Source: Trichoplusia ni
Taxonomy: Eukaryota; Arthropoda; Insecta; Lepidoptera; Noctuidae
Direction of reading: 5' to 3'
DNA: 64,000 bases
Assembly (NCBI RefSeq): GCF_003590095.1
Contig: NC_039479.1
Coordinates: 2,170,001 to 2,234,000 of the forward strand
Shown here: in pieces, positions 1-14,370 of the stretch
How the letters are laid out: each line of letters opens with the position of its first letter
Position numbering within the stretch: position 1 is the first letter of the stretch
The notes under the pieces: generated by a model
The model's database searches: none
What the model saw: only the letters and a program-made list of their open reading frames with translations
Told to the model about the DNA's origin: nothing
Translations under genes and position numbers: made by a program

Positions 1-3000
1 ACATTTCCCCTTTCTTTTCTTATATCACCGTTTACAGACTTTAATTATTGTACCTACATCTATCACTGTTGTGTATTTCTTCCCTGTATACTAAGTTTAA
101 TCGTCATATTTCTCAAAATTACCCTAGATATCTATATCCAAAAATGTAATTCCAGGTTATCCAACGACTGACATTTTCAAAAGATATCATCTTTTGATTA
201 CAGAGTATTTCAATTGCATGGCCCAAAGTCAAACACACCATTTTCTTTAAAAATATAGCTATCTATCTGAGTATTACCACAAAATATAGAACTGCAATTG
301 AAACATAAAAGTAATGTATAACCAAGGTTGTAAAACCATTCAATATTTAGACCAGTCAATAAAAAAATGGTCAAGAGCGAGTCGCAGTTACCCAAGAAGA
401 GTTCCGCACCGTTATTGTTTTAAACTTTTGATGCAAAAAGTTGACGTGTCTGTCTGTGGCATCATAGCTCCCGAACGGGTTGAGCGATAATTTAGATTGA
501 TTAGTATTTGAGGGGAATTATGTGCGAGTATACGACCAAGCTATTCATGCATTCAAAAATATGTGATTACCACAATAGTACTTAGTTTTAAAATTTCTAA
601 CATATTTTAAACTTTAAACGTAAGTTCCGTATTTCAGTTTTAACTTTACAAGAACGTAGATAAAAGAGTTAAGATACTTTGTTAAAGATTAATCTTATCC
701 TGCGGGCGTACTTTAAAAGCATTTTCAAGTAAAAGATCGATGGGAACTTTGTCTGCAAGTTTTTATGGATTAGTATGGGCTTAAGTGTAATCTTTTAATA
801 ATTTCGGTAATGCAAGCTAAAGTACTCTTTACGAAATTATTATTTTCGTTGAGTATTAAATAAATAAAGGGTTTTTAAGTTACTGGTCTTGTAAGCTTTA
901 TTATATCGCGGTTTTCTTTTTGGGTTCCGTACTCAAAGAGTATAAACAGAACAATATGTTTAAAGCTTCGTTGTTTGTCCGTTTTTCTCTCTCCAGTATT
1001 GTATTTTATGATTCTGTTTGTGTGATATTTAATTAGTGTCCAAGTGACTAGGCCTGTAATTGTTCAGTTTTTTGTTTTAATTTTTGGCGAGTCCGGCTTT
1101 TTTTGTATTTCTCGGGGATATTCCAGTTATTATTCATGGATTTCTATGTCGACTTATGATATTGTCTGGTTTACTGTTTCATTTTAACCGCAACACGGAT
1201 TTTGACGTAACTTTGTACGACGAACACTTAAACTCGAGTTGTAAGTAACCTTTTGTCTTTAAATGCTTCACTTCCACTCGAGCAAAACCGGGGACGAAAC
1301 ACAGTAAGTTGCTTACATATGGAGTTACATAAATAGTGTTATAAAAGTGAATTTCGTGAATGAAAACTAAACTAGTATGAAACAAAAATAGCATTTTGAT
1401 TTGATTGAGTGTTTTAATCAGGTCGTCTAAATATATCGAAGGCCTACTTACAGACATGTAGACATGGCTGATATTTTAAGCAAGGAATAACATAAACCCG
1501 TGCAGGTAGCGATCCAATAGCCATCTTACTCTGATAGATACATATGATCTAATTTCAGACATCGTTTTTACGTTTGAGCGATAGATATGTCAAGTTATGG
1601 GCTGAAGCGGGTAACGTTTTTGAAACATTATTTTGCTTGGGTATATGGAATTATTAAAATAACAGTTCAGCCATGTTTAGAAATATGACATGCAAAAATG
1701 TAAGCATACACACAGATATAGGTACCTACAGATGACCAAGTGTTATAAGGTCATCGAGCCAAATTTACTTTACGCGATGTGTCAATCCTTCTAATGTTTG
1801 TTTCTCTTTCACGCAAAAACCACTGAACAGATTGAAACGGAACTTGATACACAGATAGTTTAGAAATAAGCATAATTGAATTGATAAACCATTAACTTGA
1901 CAGTCCAGTCCAGTCATACTACTAAGCGATCCATGCTATACGCGGGCAATTTTTCCCACATCTAGTTAACGAGATTTAATGAAGCTCTTTCGCTGGTTTC
2001 TTATGGCATCCACTCTTGCGCATGTTTGTACATACTCAAGTACAAGGTTGTCTCTATTTTGAGATCGCATCGGTACAGTCGGCGCCGCGAGTTTATTGCC
2101 ATAAAAATGTACGCCAACACTAACCTCCGCTGCGTTAAATATAATGTAGAGATATTTTTTCAGTAAACTTTTATTGTGTTATGAAATATATTGGATAAAC
2201 TATTTTTACGTGCACTAGTTTTTTTTTATTCTGCCTGTAGTTATGTTTAAGGCGACGAGAATATTGCATTTGGCCGATTGTAGGGTTCTCTAAGGCACCA
2301 CTCTTTGTCCGCTTGTCCATCCGTCTGTCACCAGGCTGAATATCAAGAGCTATTAAAACTAGGCAGTTGATATTTCTACTGATGATGTATTTCTGTTGCC
2401 GCTATAACAGCAAATAATATCGAGTTTCAGTTACTGTTGACCCAGCCATAAATTTGATTAGTACTATCTTCATTGAAGAGGAAGGCTATAGGATAAGGAA
2501 ATAATTAAATATGATACAAAAACGGGGGAAAACATGTCTGCCATCTTAAATAATCCTGTTTTAAAATCCCAACTTTAATTTCCAACAAGTACACATCGAA
2601 CTTCATATTGTAACCTATTTTAAGCTCAATTAAAATGAATGTGATTTAACAAGACATGTATGTGTATCGGGTTACTTGTTAATTCATCTGATTGATCTGA
2701 ACTAAATATTTAAGTGGAGATCGGTTACATGAGTGCGTGCAATTAAAACTTCAGGAGATGGGATTGGAATGTATTATTAAATATTCACACAACATTGGCG
2801 ATATGTACTTAGTGTTTACGTTGGGGTTTAATTTATTTAAGGGATTGTTTACGTATTGTTGTGTGTGTTTCTTGTGTTATCTTTAATGTATAGAAATGAC
2901 ATTTAGTTGGATTCGTGGATTTGATCTGTCATATACCTATATGTGACGGATTTCTTTTACAATTACCTAATGGTTATAGTAGTTTCCCTTAAAATTAGGT

Positions 3001-5075
3001 TCGTAAGGGATCGGAGGACCAGTTTCGGACCCGAACGGAGACCTTAATCATATGCTGACGTGGCGTGTGGTTGCGGGTCGAATTGGTTTTAAATACTTTA
3101 TATTAGGCATATGTTTATATTACTACCACTACTGATTCTACCAAACTTTGAAATACGATTCGACCGAAAAACCGCTTCTGTAAGTAGTAACATTTCCTGG
3201 AAATCAATCGAATCATGAAAATCAAAAAACTATTTCAATTATTTAGAAATCAGATTTCAAAAGAAATATAGTTGCGCGTTCCACCCGACATAATTAGACC
3301 TAGCTACGTAGACATTTACCTATAAACTGAACACTTTTTGAATACATTCGTGGTTCTGACATCACACATTACAACATCTCTTAAAATGTGACCCAAGAGG
3401 CAGTCAAAACAACGAACGTGCACGCAAAAGCCGCAGCTCACTGTATCACGTAAAAGTAAATATTTGGTAAGTGGACTCACCTTTTCAGTTTTACCGATAC
3501 AACGGGAATTTTATACCGAATTTAAAATAGGTTAAATCCCCCAGAACAGTGGAAGTGAGCGGCGCGGGCGCAACACGCGCTTTTGTGAAAAACAATATAA
3601 AACTCCTTGGTTGAAATGTGAGATAATGTAATGAAAATAATTTTAAAGTTTCGTTTAATATTTTCGAAAATGCTTCAATATGTGTTGGACCCTATTTTGA
3701 TGCAACCAGTGAATATTAGTCACGTGTATTGCAAGGTATGATTTTGACTTTGCTATTTCCATTCTGAAAATCGCGATACGGGGGTGGACCTCCGACATTA
3801 ATAATTAAAATCATAACGACTACCTCAAATCAATATTAAAACACATGAGACAAGCGCTTACAAGTGTATATTGGACATAAATCTATTTCGACGGACAAAA
3901 CGCGGTTACGTTTTAAAGATAAACAAACGCTTACCCATGAAAAAAAAATCCCTAATTAAGAGCGGTAATTAAAAAAAAATACAGAATAGGCTCATTTTTT
4001 TTGTTGTAAAAAGCTCCTAATTATTTGAAGTCGGAAAATTTAGCTGTTCTCAGCGAAATATATCTTTTTAATTGAATAAAAATGTTTGTTGCCAATTAGG
4101 CTGACTTTAATTGGAAGCCTTCAATTAGAGTACAAGTTACTTATTTACTGAAAATATATATTACCGCTGTACTTATCGAGAAAAATGGTCCAATTATAGT
4201 AAGGGCTTGGATTGTCCATGTTATGTAGTTAATGCTTTGGGATAAAATATATTGGGACCTAGTTTTACACCGTGTGCGTTGCCATACGCTTTTTCGTTTC
4301 TATAACAAAAATAACCGAAAAAAATTTTTGTATTTCATTATTTTCGACCAAGTATCTATGAGCATCGCAAATGTTTGTTCGAGTTTGGATGTCTTGTGCA
4401 TTGTGATTAGATCGCTAAACAAGGGTTAAATTCCTTAGCGCGCTCTTAGTTTTTAATAAAAAGAAGCCCCGACGTAGAAAGAGGAGTATCATAAGTGTAA
4501 CTGCTATTTGTTTGCGTGCTTGAGTCTCGTGTGAAAATATTCAAATTATCAGCTGCCTATACACCAAGATTTATCGGAACTGGTGTAGTCATTCATGAGT
4601 GCACAGGGTACAGACATATTCTCATGAACACAAATTATCACTTATACACAATTTTGGAATTTAAAGGCATTTCAAACCTTGCATCTTCTTCTCATTACAC
4701 AGTTCTGAATTTTTTAGGGAATCACAAATTTTTACCTAACTGAAATTCAGATCACATTTTTTCAATCTTTAAATCAACGCTAAACCACCAGACATATAGT
4801 TCACATGTAGTTTGAACATTTACATAGATTGCTGTGTTATTTTATTCGTTGCAATACATCATTGGATTTGTTTACATTTATTTGATTTATTATACACTTC
4901 AGTTTGGTAGATGTTAACGGTAGTCAGCGTCGAATCCGTTACATACGTCAGACATTTATTTATGTTATATAAAATGATAGAATGCAATCTATACGTCTTT
5001 ATGATCATAAGATTTTGTCGATGGGGTGATCGCTTTGTTTAGGTACGATAAATGGGTAACTGTTTAACAGGGCAG
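1..5075. other. Gene-free stretch
   Basis: AT-rich DNA with short chance open frames only (up to 92 residues at 1179-1457, minus). It holds the dispersed repeat at 2282-2430, a GGGTTCCGTACTCAAAG remnant near 925-941, and a Helitron-like fragment near 1800. Nothing else is recognised. Confidence 0.6.
2282..2430 (+). repeat. Dispersed GGGTTCCGT/CACCAGGCTG repeat
   Basis: AGGGTTCTCTAAGG, TCCGTCTGTCACCAGGCTGA and GATGATGTATTTCTGTTGCC occur in the order seen in the other copies. The family is common in moth genomes; I cannot class it. It is non-coding. Confidence 0.55.
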
Positions 5076-5285
5076 TGTTTTTTTTTTAAAAAGACGACAC
5101 CCGCATTATTTGATTACATCCTTGTTTTGCGGAGACTTTCACAACTATTCTTATTACATGCACGAATACACCTAGAATCTGGACAGGCATTCGTGGATCA
5201 CATAAATGTTTGTCCTCTACGGGGATCGAAACCGCGACACATTATGATTAGTGTGATTGGCGTGATGACCTCATCATCAGTGCAT
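5076..5285 (-). mobile_element. tRNA-derived SINE (second family), degraded head
   Basis: On the minus strand GTGTCGCGGTTTCGATCCCC, AGGACAAACATTTATGTGAT and the tail GTGAAAGTCTCCGCAAAAC place it in the family. The A-box part is eroded. The 86-residue open frame over it (5052-5312) is not a gene. Confidence 0.5.
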
Positions 5286-5376
5286 TCAAATCTAATCTTA
5301 CAACAGAAGTAATGTGACAGCCGTTGTAGAAGAATCCAAAAGCACTTAACCATAGGAATACTTCTTCAAAAACATG

Positions 5377-5440
5377 ATCATCATTATTAGCCCATATTCG
5401 TCTACTGCTGAACATAGGCCTCCCCAATTGCAATCCGAAT
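5377..5440 (-). mobile_element. LINE 3'-end fragment, degraded
   Basis: The minus strand shows GGGGAGGCCTATGTTCAGCA then GTAGACGAATATGGGC and an AATGATGATCATG tail. Confidence 0.45.
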
Positions 5441-6450
5441 AATAAACATATCAAAAATCTCAGTACCTCTATGATCAAAAAAGTACCTCTACAACTTTAT
5501 AGACAAACAGAAATACGACGAAGACCTAAGATACATTCCCCTCTTCGACACAGGAAACGCCCAAAGTGAGCTCAGGTTTTAGCACAAAACCTACTTTATA
5601 ACGTGAATGTACCACAAAGTGTAATGCAATATGACGTGAATGATATTTTCAGGTGTTTACGGTGTACGGATAAAGCGTTTATGGCTATCGAGCCTTTTTT
5701 CCAAAACCTTTACTGTTGTATTAGAAATTTCAAATCTTTTGTCCAGTTTTCTCTTAATCATTATCTCACCGTGTACATCTAAGTACCATATTTCGACATA
5801 AAACGACTTCATATCTGATTTCCTTATCCTTATTTACTGGGTAATATTGTGTCCTATAATTGTAAAATAGGTAGGTAAGTAATTTGATCAAGTCCATTAG
5901 TTTGTATTACTTCATTTAAAGTTACCTTTGCCCAAAATTCTAAAGAATTCCGTGGCTAACAAGTATTTAAAATGATTTCTAAAACCTTTAAATTACTTTT
6001 TTGCCGAAGCAAATTTTTGCACTAGAAATTGCAACGTTCCCGTGCTACGAAGTCCAACATCTATTAATTAATTATTTATTATAATATAACAAGTCTAATT
6101 ACAACATCACCAACGCCATGTATGCCTAACGCTTTAGTTGTAAGTGACAATTCCGTACACAGCAAACGTGTCGTGTAAACGACTGCCGATAGTGGCGCCC
6201 TCTGCTAATATTTGCTAACGACACATCCAATCTACAGACTTGCTACCTTGATGATACGTACTGCATCTGTGTTGAAGGAAGTTAAACTAAACTATAGTAG
6301 TTATACCTGTAGTTTTGTTATGACTGTTGCTTTTCTTTCCTATAATTTTAGAAAAGTTCAAGTCATGAAAGGTTATAAAAAAAAATGGAGTATTATTATG
6401 GTTAGATTGTACACAATTTCTGTGGTTTAGACCGACAAAGTAGTCTTAAT

Positions 6451-6497
6451 CCATCCTCTTGCTTAGGATGGCCAGGCGGATGGGCCATCCGCCTGGC
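6451..6497. repeat. GC-rich nested palindrome
   Basis: GCCAGGCGGATGG (6471-6483) and CCATCCGCCTGGC (6485-6497) are exact reverse complements around one G. A second pair, CCATCC (6451-6456) and GGATGG (6466-6471), overlaps it. The surroundings are AT-rich. Confidence 0.85.
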
Positions 6498-6579
6498 TGT
6501 CTCTTATGAATAACGAAACTATAGGTAATTTTCAAAAACAAGTCAGGAAAGTCAGGAATTTCAGGAAAAGAAAGTATGT

Positions 6580-6632
6580 GTTTAATTCCCAATGCTGGGC
6601 ACAGGCCTCTTCCCATATAGCAGCATTGATCA
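6580..6632 (-). repeat. LINE tail remnant
   Basis: The minus strand shows GAAGAGGCCTGTGCCCAGCA then TTGGGAATTAAACAC, the EACAQHWELN version of the LINE end. It is very short. Confidence 0.35.
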
Positions 6633-8610
6633 TTACACCACCATTGATTTAAACGAAAAGTTCTTATAATTGTACCTACTTATTTAAAATTTGAAATAAT
6701 CTAATAATCCAGTGCTTCCTTATTACACAGTTTTCAATGATAAGAGTTTGTTCTGCTTGTTATACGTCGTCAAACATTAGCAGAGGACTTAGAGCCAAGA
6801 TTGGCAGCGTGTGGTAATATCGTCCGTGCGGTACGAGCTCCGAGCTGCATCCCGCTCATTTGATGGTAGCGATAGCATAAACATTCTTAAATAACTATGT
6901 TGTTTCGTAACTCATTTGAACTCAGATCCATGTTTGTCGATCGTATTGTATTCAAATTAGGCTTACACTTTTCGAAATCGCGATTCGATCACAAATCCGC
7001 CAACCCTTCACCGCTACTTAAGTGCTCTTGCTGAAAAGAGGAGGATAAGAAGATGTTATTTCTTTCACTGTACATAGTCCTAACTTCGAATTGTTCAGCG
7101 ATTTTATTTATGCTTAAAGCTTATTTTGACATTGTGCAAGATCCTAAAAAGTTTTCTAAGTTTTTGAAATCCGAAATACACTGTTTACTTTTAAGTATGT
7201 TAATCAACAAGACAAGCATTTACACTATAAACACAAATATGTACTTGTTGTACTACTATTTACACAACATTTCTAAAAGGGATTTGTTAGTCCCGATACC
7301 GATTTTAAATGAAGTTGCAAATTCTCCATGAAAACTGTATAGTCAATAATTCTAATCATGATAAAAACCGAGTCCTGTACCGCGGCATTACATCAGATGA
7401 CGGCTAAACACAATTACTTAACCAAATACAATTAATTTGAACTCAATAATCAAACGCGACTGAAATAGTACCTCTAATCTGAACTAATCCGCGTATAATC
7501 AGAATCGATAATAATCGGGTTAATATCGAGTAAGTACTCGATTCGATTCGATTCCTGAATGTTTAGTGGAGCGGACAACTACTTTTGTTTCGGTATATTG
7601 TCTCCAGAATCCTGTTCACTGATGTGTTCAAATTTGTTTCGAATTAGATAGTGAGTTTCTATATTGTTCCATAACTTTATTACTTATAGGGGAATGTGTT
7701 TCCACCCCACGTGACCTATAATATTACCCGCTTCTTTCTCTGATTAAAAAAAGACTAAGGAATTTTACTCAATTTTTTTTATTAAATAATACGAAAACAT
7801 CTTCAAAAACGTGACAGTTTGTTGCAACGATAGTCTGTTCTCGATCATTTAGTATATAGACGATTAAGTACAAAAACCAATGATAGTTTATTAAATACTT
7901 CATGACTCGGGCTCATGAAAAAGACAAGTGGATGAAAATTGGGATTCCTTAGCTCAGCAGTAGGACATTTCAAGCTAATAATAATAATCATAATTCCATT
8001 ATTATCGTTTTCTAAGCTTAGTTGTTCTGTTGTCTGTACATGATAGTGTGTGCCTCCTTGTGGCACCGGCGCTGCAGATTACTCACGTAATGCGACCACC
8101 GTCAGTTGTTTTTGCCGTCTGAAAGATTTCATGCTTCTATCCTTCTTTGTTCTAACTACTTAGTATTTGATCATTAAGGAACATTATGTCAATAATATGG
8201 TATATGAGCTGGTTTGTAATTTATTTAGGAAGAATAATCTAAAACAGTTTTATATAGTAAATTGTAACTGTCTTGGTGCTTAATTTTTAATGGATTGTGA
8301 CAAGTAGTCTTTGTCTAATAAGGATGGTTTCTATTTTTCAAGTATCACTCATTTTGGTGCTAAGTCATTCCAATGATTTAGGCTTAAATAACATACTCAT
8401 AGGCAACATTACCAACATCTTAAAACCAATTAATTCAATTAGTCTAAAACACGTTTCATCCAAACCTACCTATTGAACCTAGCAGTTCCTTTGAACTCAC
8501 TATTGATTAATTTAAGCACAGTTCTAGTTTCTCGAATTGGATGAAAAGACGTCCATATACCCAGAGGATCTACCACCATCACTTGAAATACGTCGTGAGT
8601 TGAGTGTTGA

Positions 8611-8664
8611 TGTGTGTGAGCGAGATGCCGTTCTTCATAGAGTAGCGTTGTCTCGCTTCCACAC
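8611..8664. repeat. ~50-bp palindromic hairpin repeat, copy 1
   Basis: The left arm GTGTGTGAGCGAGATGCCG and the right arm, read in reverse complement, GTGTGGAAGCGAGACAACGC pair with few mismatches. The consensus arm of the family is GTGTGGGAGCGAGACGGC. Confidence 0.65.
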
Positions 8665-10469
8665 CTGCAACAGTCTAACTTTATCTGTTTGTGGTAGCTC
8701 TCTGAACACGTATTCCTTGAAATTGTATTGCTCGTATGTAACAATCGTATCGATTCATAGAAACTGTGAGTAATGGACAAACACACTAACGATTTATGAT
8801 TTATTTCATCAGTAACACATGGCCTTTATGTTAGCAGTAGTAGTCCAAGATTGGACTGGGATTTTCCAATTTCATCTTCTATCGATTTTGGTTTTACTGT
8901 CCGTTTAATTAGTACTGGTTTTACAGAAAGTTAAGAATAATTTTGGGCACATGACATTGTGCACAAGTGTGGGCACCAACAAAGGTGCACTAATTGTTCC
9001 CTTATTGTCATAGCGGATGCCGATAACGGCAAGGCATATGACCCGGAAGGGATTTTGGATCCTTTACAAAGCAGATGTGGTAGTTATTTCTAAACCACAT
9101 ACAAAAATAGAATAGTCAGTGTGTATTGATGATCGAACTAAAGACTTGTCTTCTTCACTATGCAGTCGAGCGGTCTTCCAGCTACCACCTTTACCTTTAA
9201 AGTATGAATCCTATATTACCATCCTCTATATTACCTTTGTCAAAGAATATTCAGTTTCTTTTTATCTAATTTAATGTGATGGATACATTTTGCGCTCTAG
9301 TAGCGTTTATCCAGTTTCGCCTTTAGATTGTACTAAATTACATAATGTTGAAATCATACATTTAGAGCACAAATTAATTATCCTCTTCGCAAATTGACGC
9401 AAAATTTGATAGCCGTCCAAAATTTGCGACGTAAATTGCGTCGAAACTAAATTTGTTCCTTTACCAAATAGCCAAAATGTTTGCAAATAAAGACGGTTAT
9501 CCACTTATAAACAGTAATTATAGTTTACGGCAGTTAAGACCGCTCTGTAAATAGCATTAGCACTTACTGCAAAGTAAGGAGTTTACAGCTCTGCGGGGTA
9601 ATTAAAATCTTCCGCAATGAGGTTTGAAGGATTTAATCTCCGGAACTCTTGATATATGGAAGACGGAGTCGGGGTAATTATGAAGTTTAAGAAAGAAAAT
9701 AAGACTGACTTTTCAAACTATTTATCTATAAAGCGATAGATTTTCTAAAATATATTATATACGGAAATATTTTCATTGACAAACTTTCTAATTTGGCATT
9801 TGTGTCTATTAATAAAACAGAGTATTTTTCTTAGTGAATAGTAATTTTAAACGAGGTCCTGTGAGGATAGTGAATCTAAGGAAATTTTAGAGCATGCCTA
9901 ACTGCGGAGAAAAAAATATCGGCAGGTAGAGTTAATACCAGAACGAATTGAGGTGAATCCAGTCAAACTCTAAACCCAACTCAACATATCTTGAGAAACA
10001 GAAGAAGATTCTGAAAACGGCGATGACACGAACGATCCAAATGCATTGTGTACATTGGATGTATTTGATGGGATCTACCAAGAATTACGACATCTAGCTG
10101 CCAAAACCGACACAAATAACTTACGATACAAACATTATCATATTAAAGTGCTATAATAAACCCGATGGAGAGCAATTTAGCAGCTTTTAAGACTCCTACG
10201 TTATTTACCTGGATCAAGAAGTTCGGGGAATGGAAGCTCACGAACATGTGTTGTGTTTTATTTTTGATCTAGGTACTAGAATTTGATGGGTTATGAGGAA
10301 TGTCGGCTTTTGTTTTGGTTGTTCTTTGTATATTGGGCAAGGAAACATAATGATTGCATGTTTTTTTATTAGTACAGTACGGGGGATCCAGGGGCTTAAG
10401 GACAAAATCAAATGCCTATGTAATTTTCTTAAAAAGGTTGGAGTATTTTATAGTCAAATAAACGTAAAA

Positions 10470-10603
10470 TCTTCTAATATATAAAATTCCCGTGTCATGA
10501 TGTTAGTTACCGTACCTCTCCGAAACGGTTCGACCGGCATTAAAAATACATACAACTAGAAAAAAAAAATATTCGGCAAAACAGCGTTTCCTAGGTCAGC
10601 TAG
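10470..10603 (+). mobile_element. Second Helitron-like family, internally deleted copy
   Basis: It starts TCTTCTAATATATAAAATTC after an A and ends GGTCAGCTAG before a T. The ends fit the Helitron rule, but the interior (CCGTACCTCTCCGAAACGGTTCGACCG, in two parts) differs from the Lep1-type copies, so this is a separate family. Its length of 134 bp suggests a large internal deletion. Confidence 0.55.
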
Positions 10604-11596
10604 TAATTAATATAAAAAATCTGTAGTGGTTTGAGCATAGATCAAATTCAATTGTTGAATAGGTTCATAGCACAAGTTTGAATATTGGTAGGTGAATGCA
10701 GTTAACATCGTCAGATGTAGATGAGTAGTTTTTCCGAAAATTTTGTATTCAGTGATGGATGTGATAAACTTTAAATTAAAAAACAAAAGCTTAAATTTCA
10801 CGTTTAATTTCACGACATTAGTCCCAGATTTCACGTTTTAGTGAGTTCCCCACCGACTTCAGCCAGTACCAGTAGTGCAGCCGGTTTTTCCTAATCGGAT
10901 GAAACGCAACGCAAATGGATGCTAAAACCACAATCCTTTTGAAACAGGTTGAAAATGGTCAGCTCATGGTACAAGCCCCTGCTGCTCCAGAGAGATTTAC
11001 GCCGAGTTGAAGTTGAAGAGAAAACGGTTGAATATCCTAACAAAAAATATCAATTTTTTGAACATCTTTTTCATCTACTCTGCAAGTCCTTACATTGCCA
11101 AGACTACCGCGTGAAAACAGTTGTTTATTTCTATTTTTATACTCATCTATATTATTAAGTGGTAAAGATTGTAGGAGGCTATCTCAGAATAACCTAACTG
11201 AACTGATTTACAAAATTCTATTACATTCAGAAAGCCATTGTGATTTACAGGCTACATTTTCACCCACAAGTTATCGCCTAACGAAGTAAGCTTTGATCAG
11301 CTCTCCTTTTCTTAACTGCCGAGAGCACTTGTCTTGCCGAACAAACCAAAAATTGGACAAAACATCACTTGGCAAAAAAAAAAACTTAAACAACTTATAG
11401 CTTTCGATTCATCACAGCCTTGACCAACACCTTAACGCATACAGATATAACATTGTATCTTAATACCCGTGATATAAATACAGTCACATAAAGAACATAT
11501 AATTTAAAAAATATTATCTCTAATGATTTCATCTTTAACGAGTTTCAGTAACTTCCAACTGTGTACCATCACACCCTTAAGCAAGACTGTACTTAT

Positions 11597-11645
11597 GTAG
11601 AAACGAGATGGCACTATGTAACTTAGTGCTCCATCTCGCTTCCTC
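11597..11645. repeat. Palindromic hairpin repeat, copy 2
   Basis: Left arm GTAGAAACGAGATGGCACTA; right arm in reverse complement GAGGAAGCGAGATGGAGCAC. The loop is short. Confidence 0.65.
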
Positions 11646-12738
11646 AATAGATATCTAACTTTGAGATATCGTGGTACTCGCCTTACTCCAAGTGTGTCAA
11701 TTGCAATACATTACCATGTGACATTAGAATAGCAAGTTGTTATTGCAGTGACAATGATAGATCATATAATAACAGGAAACCGCGGTATTGTTGTAGGCCA
11801 GTTTGTGTGACCTTTGCCAGTAGCGCAGTCTAGTGTTAACTTAACAATTAAACAACAGATTAGAAAATGTGAAGACAATGATGTGATGTTGAAATCTGTT
11901 GTAACCTGTCTCTTTTTAACTTTTGCAGTAATATTTTTCAAGAACCAAAAACATATACATATACATCGGACTTCAAATTAATCCAGTCCGAAGTTTGGAG
12001 GTAACATCAACAATCGCTTAGATAATATTACAATTCAATGCAATAAGAAAACGAAGAATTTATATGGACACTGACCTTCAATTTTCGGTTTAGTACATTT
12101 GAATGATTTGTCAGACAAGTAGCACACCTAGACCAGTAGGGTTTATATAATATTCAGAGTACTCTTCACATTATTGTTGAAAATGGTGTCTCACTCAGCA
12201 TAAACTCGTTACCTAGTCTTAATATCCTATCAAAAGACAATAACTCTTAAAAGCTATTCATTATCTTTTGCCCATAAACCGCCAGAACCATTGTCGAATA
12301 AACCAAGCAATGCTCATTAAATCATATCTGTAAGGAGTTGCGTCGTTAAATACCGGGATAGTCCATTTGTGTGATAATATGAAAACGCGATCTTCAACTG
12401 TTTTCCATCCACTCTAAATATTTACGCTACGAGGAATGCAATTTATGAGAATTCTTATTTTATGGATATTAAATAAATATCTTCAGTTGACTGTAATTTT
12501 ACAGTTTGTGTATTATTATAGCTAACACGCAAATGATGTAGTGTGAAAATATGTATATGTTTAACAAAGAATAGATTTTCTGCGTGAATCAGTCCATAAA
12601 TTCCAGTTGGAAAATGTAGAACTGTTGCTGTGTATATACTGCCATAACCTTCATCCCTAATAAATTATGGACTCATGGAAGACTGTGGTGGTGAAAAATG
12701 ATAGGATAAATTTGATGCTTAGTACCTTTGCACAACTA

Positions 12739-12853
12739 TTTTGGGGTCGGCTTAGAATCTACCAAATGCAGCTAAGTACCAGTGTTGTATATCTGACCAC
12801 CCCAACCTCGTTACTTTGGCAACACAATAACCCTTAGTTAAAGTGGTTGTTGA
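12739..12853 (-). mobile_element. SINE fragment (same 3' body as the 44.7-kb SINE)
   Basis: On the minus strand it carries AACCACTTTAACTAAGGG, ACTGGTACTTAGCTGCAT and GCCGACCCCAA, which align in order with the 3' half of the 44747-45118 element. The head is missing. Confidence 0.55.
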
Positions 12854-14147
12854 CGCCTAATACGAAAAACAATAAAATCAATTTACTACGGCTAACATTT
12901 AAAAAAATAAGGCTAGAATGATGATAGGTCTTTACAATTCAAAAGGTTGGTTTTCAAATAAATGCAAACTTGAGATACTGAAAGAGACTTGAGACTCAGA
13001 GAATCTATATTCGCATTCATTCAGAAATGGAAAGATAGGAAGCTTTAAGACAATGATTTTGGATTCGCGTTCCATGAAACAAATGACATTCTTATATAGA
13101 ATGGCTAAGGAACCCCATAAATTTAGAGAAACACGGAAAATTTATGCAACAACCTACCCTTAGTGATAAACCAGCCAAATCGATAAGCGCAGGCCGAAGT
13201 TGTAAATCAAACAAGTTGATTCACAACTCTGGCAGTTGGCCGATTCAATTTCCTGGCTCTGTATCGGGATTCATAGCTTACTATTCAACTGGTATTACCA
13301 GAACATTTTATATTTTTGGTACTGCCTTCCTTTGTTCATTTCAATATTTTGGAGTACCTATAGATCGAATTGTCAATTTTGGAACAGAAGAGAATCTTTT
13401 CGTCATTGTTGATTTTTTCTGGCTGCCTTTTGCAACGACTTACCGGTGTTTTGACAATCTTGTTTTTAGTTTCCCGTCGTCTATAATACGTATCTGTCGA
13501 TTTGATAATCTTGCAAGTTGAATTTGATTCACTTCCAGATTAAGCTCAAATTTTGACAGCGTACATATGTATATTGCGAGACCGTACTTGATATTATGTG
13601 ATAGATGACAATTATAGAGACAAGACATATAGCTATTCTGATGCTAAACTCAATTAGCGAACCATAAAAAACCTATGTAAAAGTTAAGTATAGAGCTAGC
13701 GACCCCTAAATCTGCAGTAAGTAGTTACTAAAATCTGACTGCTAAGGACCGGCAAAAAACTTCATAGTACCTTAAAAACAAAAAGTTTACATTGAAAAGA
13801 ATTCAATTTGCATGTTATTAAACTTTCAATATTTCAATGGTGCCTCCCACTCAATTGTTCATCGGGCGCGTGACTGAACGAGTGATATTTTTGTCTAGAC
13901 TTGTAATGGACTATTCCAGACCATTACCTATCACTTTGAAACATTTACATTGAAGGGTTTCTTTAAAGGGAGCAAATAGAGACAGATGTTTGGATTGAAA
14001 TGCTATGTAAACGTAAAGAGTTGCACTATTATTAAATGACTGTACTCACGTGTATTTATCGGGACAGCCCAACTAGTAACTAAATAAAGACCATAAGCAG
14101 AGGCTTATTAAGTTATTTTCACCCGCGATCGTGAATAATGAAATATC

Positions 14148-14370
14148 CTACTAATATCATAAACGTGAACGTTAGTGAGGATGTATGGAGGTTTGTTACT
14201 CTTTCACGCAAAAACAATTGAACTAATTCTGATCAAATTTGGGACATACGTAGATCATAGGCTGGGAGGAGTAACACATAGGTTCCTTTTATTCAACTAA
14301 AAAATTATATTTTACAGCTTTACAGTGGTAGCAATAGCAAGCGAAGCCGTACGCGAATGTTAGTATAAAG
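14148..14370 (+). repeat. Third Helitron-like repeat, degraded
   Basis: CCTACTAATATCATAAACG at the left, CTCTTTCACGCAAAAACAATTGAAC inside (read in parts) and AAGCGAAGCCGTACGCG near the right match the general plan of a common lepidopteran repeat. The right terminus is lost. A related fragment (CTCTTTCACGCAAAAACCAC) is at about 1804-1823. Confidence 0.4.
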
